Shown here piece after piece: positions 50,601-61,600 of a stretch of DNA of 64,000 nucleotides (within the stretch, counting starts at the first letter, position 1; each line of letters opens with the position of its first letter). The DNA is from Gonocerus acuteangulatus (lineage: Eukaryota; Arthropoda; Insecta; Hemiptera; Coreidae), in the NCBI GenBank assembly GCA_946811695.1, contig OX328126.1, positions 84,162,036-84,226,035 of the forward strand. The letters are read 5' to 3'. The notes below the pieces were generated by a model, which was given only the letters and a program-made list of their open reading frames with translations, did not search any database and was not told where the DNA came from. The position numbers and the translations under genes are program-made.

Positions 50601-53412
50601 ACTCCTTAAATTTATTATTTTTGCTGAAAATCGGCTTTGGGGTCTAGGCGGACCCCACGCACACTATTTCCTCCCTCCCTTATAACCACCGTATCTCTAC
50701 CTTCCTGCTCCTTGAGTAGCTTCCTACTAAGTAGTGCCCCGGAGATCGGCAGTGTCAAATCGCTCATAAAGGATAGTCTACTCCTTAAATTTATTATTTT
50801 TGCTGAAAATCGGCTTTGGGGTCTAGGCGGACCCCACGCACACTATTTCCCCCCTCCCTTATAACCACCGTATCTCTACCTTCCTGCTCCTTGAGTAGCT
50901 TCCTACTAAGTAGTGCCCCGGAGATCGGCAGTGTCAAATCGCTCATAAAGGATAGTCTACTCCTTAAATTTATTATTTTTGCTGAAAATCGGCTTTGGGG
51001 TCTGAGTGCACCCCACGCACACTATTTCCCCCCTCCCTTATAACCACCGTATCTCTCTCTACTTTCCTGCTCCTTGAGTAGCTTCCTACTAAGTAGTGCC
51101 CCGGAGATCGGCAGTGTCAAATCGCTCATAAAGGATAGTCTACCCCTCAAATTTATTATTTTTGCTGAAAATCGGCTTTGGGGTCTGAGCGGACCCCACG
51201 TGGTCTTCCGTGATAAGTTTTTTTTAGGATATCTACATATATTTTCTTTTTAAATTTTCATTAGTTTGCATCATGGTAGTAACTACTATCAAGATACAAC
51301 TGAATTCGTCGAATTTTACAATGTGCCGAAAAGAGGAGTTGATTGTTTGATCAGAATGTGTCACAGTTACGCAACAAATAGGTACTTCGTCTTTGGCCAA
51401 TGAGACATTTTTATGGGTTGCTTCGCATAATGGGAGCTAACAGCTGGGTTTTATACATTATTTAGCAGGAAAAAAATCATTTCGAAGAGATTGTTTGACA
51501 AATCTTGCATACAGCTTTGCTGAGATCATATGAGAAGGAGGCTAGCTAGTGTGAGGATTATGAAGTAATGGTTTCTCAAGAAAATCTGTTCTTTGTTAAG
51601 TCAAGTTCCTTCTTTTGTTCAAATATAAAAAGGTATTAAACATTTCAGAGACTATTATTCCATTTTCCTGTGTTATTGTCTTTCTGTAATGCAATTTCAA
51701 ATCCTACAACCGCAATTTTGGAACCTGAGAGGGTATTTGGAGGGTATCTTCACAGACATCTACAAATTGGTTGAATATTTTTTGTAGGTAGTCTTATGAA
51801 GTATTAGCACGTTACTACCATAAATGTAAGTGGGGTCCTAGTGGGCCCCACGTGGGCGACGGAGGGTTAATAGAATGTATTTATTGCCTAGGCCTTCGGT
51901 TCTCCTCACGGGATCATAGTTTCTTCTCAATGAAAGTATCAAGAAGGAATACCGACGAGCGATATTGGATATCGTGTCACGATCTAGTAACCCAGAGAGA
52001 ACCTACAGCAAAAACCAAACATTCCCACAATCTCGCCGAACACAAGACGAATCTATAATGGAGGATGAGATAGTTCTCGGCGAATAGATTTCACATAGAA
52101 TCTCCAACCGATTGCAACATAAGAATTCCTACAAGCCTCGGGTGCAGAAGAAACAGGCAGATAGAATGATATGGGGAAGATATGTCAAAAGACATGTTAG
52201 AATCTTTCTAATAGAAAAAGACTCGCATGAACTGCGTCATGTTGCGCGTTTCCGTTCTCATACCTAGTGTCATATATAAAATATGTAGAAAATAATTTCC
52301 AGGGGGGGGGCTAAGAGCATTTGGGGAAAACGGAATACCATCAATCCAGAACTTGGACAAGTTAACCAATTAAAACGCTATTACATAAAAAAAAAAAAAA
52401 AACGAGGAAAGTGGCAGTATCCTAAGCGGAAATTACTATATTTAAGCACCGATTTCTCCGAATGAGATCACTCTATCAAAAATTTCATACGAACCGTTTT
52501 TTTGTAGGGAATTTAATTAGCTTTCGAATAGATACTATATATTAATTGCATGAATATGCTTTAGCGGTGTCTAAACTGGAAAAAAAACGTTACAAAAAAG
52601 TGTCCGCTGGCATTCACGCATACGCATGCGCGAACGCAGTGGCCATGTACGAAAAAGAAGACTTTATATGTCACAAAAAGGTGTCCGCTGGCGTTCGCGC
52701 ATGCGCAGGGAGTTTCGCGCATGCGCAGTGGTCATGTACGAAAAAGATCACTGTATCTTATAGAGTACATTACATAAGTTTATCGGGTGGACCTAGCGTT
52801 ACAGAAAAGTGTCACAAGAAGGCGTTCGCGCATGCTTGGTGGCCATGTACGAAAAATAAGACTATATGTTATAGTGCACTTTACATAGGTTTGTTGGGTG
52901 GACCTGGGGGTTCCAAAAAGGTGTCTCAAAAAGTGTCCGCCAGTGTTCGCGCATGTGCAGTGGCCTTGTACGAAAAAGAAGACGGTATGTTATAGCAGGG
53001 CCGCCACATCTCAGAGCCGGGCCCGGGACCAGATCACGGGCCCCCACTTCTCAGAGCCAAAATGAAAATTCTAGTACTTTGCTATAGGACTTTGGGCATT
53101 TTAAAATTATTTTAATCTTGAGTTTTGAGCAAAATGGGAATAAATGCCGACAATCGGTGCTAAAAGGTCACTTTCGGTACTTTTTTCCAGTTAGCGAGGA
53201 TCGTCCCGGGCCCCCATGGTGCCCGGGACCCCCCATGTGGCGGCCCTGTGTTATAGAGTACATTACATAGGTGTGTCGGATGGATATAAAGCATATTTAT
53301 GTTCCTGAATTTGAATAGAAGGCTCTAAACGAAATAATTTTTTTTTTTACACTTTTTCGAAATCGGTTATAGATTTGGCCTTTTAAATGGTTTCATCAGT
53401 CTCCCCGAGGTT

Positions 53413-53468
<56 letters not shown>

Positions 53469-56400
53469 TTGCTGCTAAATTTACATTCATAATTTTATTT
53501 ATGAGGTTCATTTTGATTTCTTTTAAAATTAATTCTATTTTGCAATTTAAGCATTATTTAATCCTTAAAAGTTAAAATCGAACTAATTTGTTTGCAGGTT
53601 AAGGACCTTGAATTTGACAAAAAACCGCCTAGAAGAGTTACCAAGCACCATTCCTCAGGGTCACCAGCTGGAGCGATTGTACCTTACAACAAACCATCTA
53701 ACTCATGTAGACAGTCTCGTACACTTCCCCAATCTTAGGCTGTTGCACTTGTCGTACAATCTAGTTTCACAGTTACCTTCAAAGTAAGCCGTCATTTTTA
53801 TTATTTTAAACAGGTTTACAACAAGAACTTTAAGTAACAACACCTTATTATGATCATGAGCTCAAACTGCAAATATTTCATTTATTGTAGATGGAGATAG
53901 TTAGCCGCTGTAGAGATACGAAGACAGGTATAGTTGGGATTCGGCTAGGAGAAAAACGTCAGACTTTCAAAAAGAAATCTGTATTTTGGACGTTTTTCTC
54001 CTAGCCGAATCCCAACTATACCTGTCTTCGTATTTCATTTATTTATTTCATCTCCTTAAACATAATGTTTTGGTCTTTAGACCAGTTTAAAATCACTAGA
54101 AGAAGAATAAAGTAAGTTTTAACTCTTATTCCATCATTTATATTAATAATAGCTGTCACCCGGCGTGCCATGCTACATCTACTATCTGCATCTAGAAAAG
54201 TAAAAATAAACTAGAAACCAAATAAGTAATATTAAAATCTAATCATGCAAGACTGTAACTGTTAGGGTTCACAGTTTCGTACCCGTGACCTCTGAACTGC
54301 GAGTCCTATACAATTTTTACCTACCCTATGACACTCCCCGGATCAAGACCTACCTGTGTGCCAAGTTTGGTAAAAATTGGTCGAACGGTGTGGATTTGTA
54401 TAAGGAACAAACAAACATCTGATAGATGATTTTGGCCTAGCATATGACACCAAATCAAGTCCTACCTGTGTGCCAAGTTTGGTCAAAATTAGTCAAACAG
54501 TGTGGACAAACAAACAGCTGATTTTTGTATATATAGATAACCACCCTAAGTTATCAGTTTTACATAATTTAAAAAAACTTATTTTACCTTAAAACCATAA
54601 TTGAAAAGAACCAAGGAAAGTTTACATTTTTATATAATATAAACTAATATTATATAATTTATTTAAATTTTAACGTCCATTTATTATTAACTACGAATTT
54701 TAGGACGGGTTATCTATAGGTTACCACCCTTTTCTAGCCAGGATAGGGGTGATGCCTTTTCTTTTTTCGAAAGAAAAGCCACCGCCCCTAGTGGGAATCG
54801 AACCCACAACCTTTGGCACGGAGTGTTAAGAGCTCACGCCTTAACCCTCACGGCAACCGGGTCTCCTAATATTATATATAAAATATAAAAAACCCTATTG
54901 TTTTCAAACCCTATTGTTCTTCTTCAGGCATATATTATGTACTTTTACGTTTTTAATATTATATAAAAACGTAAAAGTACATAATATATGCCTGAAGAAG
55001 AACAATAGGGTTTGAAAATACACCCTTCCGCCATCTTCATACCTTTTATTAATCATGCTTAATTCATTAGCGCAGGTGTTTCGTTATTTCAAAAATTCTT
55101 AATACAAATAAATCAATTTTACGAAATATATAATATAATTTTTCAACGCACAGCGCTAATTGGCTAATGTTTCAGAAATAAATATATACTTCTTTGAATT
55201 TTCTGTTTCACATTAAATGAACAATCTCATTTAAGTAATATAAACATAGTAATCGATAAAACAAATGTTAGTAATAATCATGAAGTTGTTAGAATTTTGG
55301 TTATAATTTCTATTATCTCCAGGTGCGTTTCTGCTTGGCCAGAAATGGAAGAGCTAGTAGTGTCTGGAAACAGGCTGGACACTCTACCTCCAGGACTCGC
55401 CAACTGGAGACATCTTAGAGTACTTCGGCTCCACTGCAATCTCCTACAGGAACCTCCAGCCCTTGCGGCATCAACTTCTTTGAAAGTAAGTAGCACATTA
55501 ATTTTTTTTTTTAACTTGTTTTTGCTGTGTACTCACTACGGCAACGTTGAGTTAAATAATAAATGAAAAAAACAATTTATTTTGGGGCGAACTCCCCTTA
55601 AGAACAACAAACTTATCATATGAGGCGTTGCAGATACAAAGGGCGAACTCAACATAATGTTCACACTAATTCCTCGTAAATTACTATATACTTTGTTTAT
55701 AAATATAAATTAATAAACAAACAATGAGACATCCCACAATGAGCAAATGACTGATTATACTCTAGTGGAGTTCGCCCTTATGGAAAAAATATTCAAACCC
55801 ATTTACCTCACACTATCTTTTGTTGAGTTCGCCCTTTGTACCCGCAACGCTTCATATAAATAAATAAATAAAAGCTTAACTCTTGATTAAGTACTCTTTA
55901 CATAAAATTATATAATAAAATGTTGAAAGGAGTATTATGTATTTGGATTGTGGTGGTGTTGGAGCAAAGAAAGGAGATGTGGATTCGGAGAGGTATACTT
56001 TATACAGAGGGTTTACACATAAACATTTACAGTGCCTTATAGAAATCACAATGTAAACAAAACAATAAAAAATATGTTTAACAGTCAGCTAAGTTCCTGC
56101 TTAGGATCATCCTGAGTTTGCCATAAAAGAACAGGGACAGCAGTAATGGTTGGCCTTCACAATCATGCATTTCCTTTATGGCTGACTTCCTCGTGCTCTT
56201 CCTGGCATTGTAGCTTCAACTTTCAAGCACCTAATCATTTTTAAAATTGCTTCTTTAATTTAAAAATGTATGTTTTACAATTTTAAGCATTTGAATCTGC
56301 AAACAGGTCCTCGATCTGTCCCATAACAACTTGGAGAAAGTGAACCTGACAACCCTAATACCAAAGCAGCTTCAATTCCTCGATATATCGGGCAACACTA

Positions 56401-58585
56401 GACTTCAAGTAGATCCAAGGCAATTTCATGATTATAGGTATGTATTATTCTTTATCAATATAACAAATATTTATATTCCACTAAATAACTGTCCAAGGAA
56501 TAATTTTTAAATAAATTTCATTTCTTTCTTATTTATTAAATTATTATTAAATGTCTTATGTGTTTTTTTTACAATACAATGCTTCAAGCAATTCGGAAAA
56601 TGACAAGTGAGTAAAATATTTTCATATAATCTATATATATAAAAATCACGTGTCTGTTTGTTTGTTCCTTATACAAATCCACACCGTTTGACCGTTTTTG
56701 ACCAAACTTGGAATAATGGTAGGTCTTGATACGAGAAATCTCCTAGGCTAGGTCAAAAAAATCTAGCAGCTGTCTGTCTGTATGTTTGTCCCTTATACAA
56801 ATCCATACCGTTCATCCGATTTTGACTAAACTCGGTACACATGTAGATCTTAATCTGGGGAGAGTCGAAGGCTAAGTCAAAAACGTCTACCAGCTGTCTG
56901 TCTGTATGTTTGTCCCTTATACAACTCCACACCGGTCGTCGGATTTTGACTGAACTTGGTACACATGTAGATTTTAATCTGGGGAGAGTCGTAGGCTAAG
57001 TCAAAAACGTCTACCAGCTGTCTGTCTGTATGTTTGTTCTTTATACAGACCCACACCGTTTGACGGATTTTGATCAAACTGGGCACACAGGTTGGTCTTG
57101 ATCAGGGGATTGTCATAGGCCAGGTCAAAAACGTCTACCAGCTGCTGTCTGTATGTTGTTGTTTCTTTTTATAAGCAAGACCTATTTTTACCAAACTTGG
57201 CATACATGTATGTCTTGATACGGGGGGAGTTATAGGTTATGTCGAAGCCGTCTAGGACTTACAGTTGAGAGGTCACGGGTTCGAAACAGTTACAGATTCG
57301 TGTTATTAGATTTTAATAATACTTATTTGGTTTCTAATTTATTTAGGCTTTTCTATATGCAGAAAGTAGGTGTAGCATGGCACGCCAGGTAACAGCTAGT
57401 AATAACTAAATTGATTTTAATTCGTACAAAATGAAATAATTAATGCAAAGAAAGAAGTTTCTGAAAAGTATCTTATTATTGTACAAGTACAAATATATTT
57501 TTTCCGATGTTCATATTGTAAAATAAATCATTAAAACTTATCAGTTTTAATATGGATACTGTAATTTAAATGTAAATTTATTTAATTTGACTCAATTATT
57601 TTCTCAAAAAATATAACTAATAATCATGAAGATTAGATAGTTAGCCGTCGAGGTGATAAGTAGACATGGAATAGTTGGGATTCGGCTAAAAAGAAACCTG
57701 AATACGATTTTTGTAAAAAATCTATATTCAGCACGTTTCGGCTACTCTTTGGTAGCCTTCGTCAGCTAAAATGACATGAAGAAAAAAACAGAAAATAATA
57801 TACAGGAGGTCGGGAGAGTTTGTGAAAAATATTTAAAATTACGCTAATATTTTTCACAAACTCTCCCGACCTCCTGTGTATTATTTTCTGTTTTTTTCTT
57901 TGTTTCTTGTCATTTTAGCTGACGAAGGCTACCAAAGAGTAGCCGAAACGTGCTGAATATAGATTTTTTACAAAAATCGTATTGAGGTTTTTTTTTAGCC
58001 AAATCCCAACTATTCCATCGTTACTTATCACCTCGACGGCTAACTATCTAATCTTCATGATTATTAATAATATTTTTTGAGAAAATAATTGAGTCAAATT
58101 AAATAAATTTACATTTAAATTACAGCATCCATAATAAAACTGATAAGTTTTAATGATTTATTTTACAATATGAACATCGGAAACAAAAGATCCTACGCTA
58201 CCAATAACTGCTTCTATTCCTTTCCCTATAGCACTAGGGATAAGAACAGAACCTTTTCTGCGAGTCGTACTTTTTTTTTTAAATTTCATTTTTTCTTTGC
58301 TTTTTAACTTCCATTAGGTAATTTTATGATTCAATTATATTATAGAAAATGTGCATAATTTTTCTTCAGAACTAAACATCTTTGCTTTACTCATCTTTGT
58401 AATTTTATCAATAAATTATGCGATAAAAACAGTGTATCAGTTTTGCTACTGACAAGTTGTGGCTTTCAGGTTTTATTGTTAATATCCTTTTCATAGCAAA
58501 ATAGCAAACTCCATTTTAAAGACAGTTTTATTAAAATATGAACACTATTGAAGACTGGTGCCATTGGCCATAGCAGTCGACGCAC

Positions 58586-58631
<46 letters not shown>

Positions 58632-58640
58632 ATTGAAGAC

Positions 58641-58671
<31 letters not shown>

Positions 58672-61600
58672 ATTACTGATATATTTTGGGTTGAACACAA
58701 AAATTATTTACGTATATTTATTTTTGTGCCTTGTTTATACTTCCTTTTCACAAAATATATTAATTATACAGAAGTAAAACATTATCCTACTGCGACAATA
58801 TGAACTTTGATTAGCATAAATATTTTATCAATGAGTTGTTTTAATACAAATCTTAAAATAAATGCCACCATGAGTGATTAATAATTAATCAATACTCAAG
58901 ATTTATTAGTGACTGTATTTGTCATCGCTCTTCACACATTATCTTAATTCATCTCTCATTATTATTACTCATATATTCCAGTAAATTCTATAAATAAATA
59001 AACTCTTAATTAAGCTGATAGATAAACATGATAACCAAGGTTTATACATAGAAGATCTAAAAACATATTCTTGAAATAATATTGATGTGTAACACCAATA
59101 ACTTGTAATATATATCTGATCTTTCTAAAGTAAATTTCTAATCTTTGTAGGATATTTCTAAATACGTTTTACGTTAATAAACACTCTCTCACTTATGCAT
59201 ATTTTGAATTTATTTTCATATATTGTAAAATTGTTGAACATTCTAAATACTCAGTAATAATTATATAATTATAGACATTTATAACTGTTATTTAGAAAAG
59301 ATTTGTAAATTTTCTCAGATTGTAAGTTTTCTTCTTGATAAAAATGTTTCTTCTTATTCTTAAAAAAATGTTTCTTTTTCTTCTAAAAAATATAAGAAAG
59401 AAAGAAAATAAGGCCTTAACACATTTTATCAAATTTAAAAAAATGTACTAGCCTGATAAAAATTAAAAAAAAAGAAAAAGGAATTATTATCCCTAACCAA
59501 CTGTGGTAATGAAAGCAAAATTCTTGTGATCCTTGATTCTAAACTCTAATGGTCCTTGAAAGTTTAGTCTGACCCACTGCCTCAAATCAACTTTTACTAA
59601 AATTAGTTTAAGAAATCCAGTTTTTTTAGCTAGATATCAATAAAATATCAAGTACAAATGTGTTTTATTGTCCTGAATACACAACAAATTGCTACTATTA
59701 TATATATATTTTTTTTTTTTATCAGATCACAGAGGACAATAAGCCTGGTTGATACTTCAGGGAAGGGAAGGTCATCTCTTCCTACGACTCCACAGGAAAA
59801 TAATTCGGGTCCATCTCAATGGTCTCTAGGTTTCTCTGAAACTCCAGGAACAAGGGAAAGGTGATTTTAATCTGTAAATAACTCTATTAAAATAAATAAA
59901 ATTAATAGAAGATGAAGCGGTTATTATTGAAAAAAAAAAAAAAAAAAAACTTCAGTAGTAGATGTAAAGCATATTTCAGTCTTTTTAAACCTAATAATAA
60001 TAATAACACAATCCTGAATGTCTGATGAGAAAAGTCAACCATAAATGTGTTCTTATATTTATTTATTTATATATGTCTGTTTATACTGACATACTGTTGT
60101 TTGTACAAACAATAATTGGTGTGATTTAGATATGAAAGGCAGAATTCATTGAAATTCATGTTAAATACAAGAAATTTATATAGATTTCAAATAGATGCTA
60201 AGTAGGTATTCTGATTTGGGGAATTGAATGTAACTACCTATTGTGGTGCCTAACATCTTCCTTTTCTTTGAAATTTCATTTTATATTTTTCACGAAGGCT
60301 CAAACCCTAGCAACCAATCGCTTCTATTCCTTTACTAATGGCACTAGAGATATGAACGGAAAATCCCTAAGATGACACAGTTTCTTTCTTTTTTTTACTG
60401 TTCTCTCTTCTCTATTTATTACTTAAATGAAAGATAGTTCAGTAATTGAAAATTATTAAATTGTCACAGGCTGTGTATCTCCCAGCTGAGATTGACAGCA
60501 TTTTGCGGGAACGAAGCCCTGCTCGGCCTTTTCGACTCGGGCACAGATCCTGATCTACCAAAGATCCTTTCTACGTCTATTCCAAGGATACTCCTAGAAG
60601 AAAGGACTGTCAAGGAAACAGCTAATGAATATATGAAATACACACTTTTAGCTGCCCACAGGTATTATTATTTGTATTGCTTCTTAATAAAAATAGTGAT
60701 TAGTAATATCGTGATATATTTTTAAGAATTTAAATATACAGTACAGTCCCACTAATCCAAACTAATTGGGATTGAGCCTTGTTCGTAAGGACGAAAATTC
60801 TGATTAGGTGGAGTTTTGTCATATAATTCAACTTGTCAAGAATTAAAGTAAGAAATTATGTATTCTAGTACACTTCAATTTAAACTACAGGATCAGAAAA
60901 TTGATATGATAGGCAAAACCAAGCCATTTTGCTTTATTTTGTCAGAAGAACTTACGTTGTGTGTAAATGCCATACAGAACATGGATTCTATATATCTTCT
61001 ATACAAATGCAAAGTATCAAATGTGAAAAAATGCCTTTTTCATTTTCAATCTTTACTGATTGATGTTGGACTGATGTACGGCAAACTCTAAGTTCACTCT
61101 GTGAAAGGAAAAGTAACCGGAGGCCCGTGCGCTGTGAGTGTTAAGGCATGAGCACTTAACACTCCGTGCCAAAGGTTGTGGGTTCAATTCCCACTATGAG
61201 GTGATGGCTTTTCTTTAGAAAAAAGAAAAGGCATCAGCACTATCCTGCGTAGAAAAGGGTGATAAACTATAGATAACACATCCCAAAATTCGTAGTTAAT
61301 AATAATAGACGTTAAAATTTAAATAATAAAAGTAACCACTGTCAAAAGATCAAATCTGCAGACTATTTGACTATCCAAAAGCAAAGTAATGAATAAAAGT
61401 TTTTTCCCTGGAAAGTAGTGATTTTCACATTCGATACTTTGCATTTGTATTGATGATTTGAGTAAATTCAAAATTGTTTCAATTTTAAGTAATGTAATAT
61501 TTTAAGGCTTGAACTCATTTCAATTTTGGATTTTTAGTCAGACAGTGAAATTGAAAAATCACAAGTTTCTTAAATTTTCAATTTATGAAGACCATAACTT

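Larger units (their letters stand above)
50443..51866 (+). mobile_element. piggyBac-type element, internally deleted, TSD TTAA
   Basis: TTAA flanks both sides (50439..50442, 51867..51870). The ends are CCCTCCGGCAACCAGGTGGG and, inverted, CCCTCCGTCGCCCACGTGGG. A transposase remnant (51297..51450) lies on the plus strand. The left half is replaced by four 179-bp tandem units, each starting with the end-like word GGGGTCTAGGCGGACCCCAC. Confidence 0.9.

Noticed and set aside
50458..51043. Three similar 75-codon frames
   Set aside because: They are the 179-bp satellite read through; each ends one unit later and there is no protein pattern.
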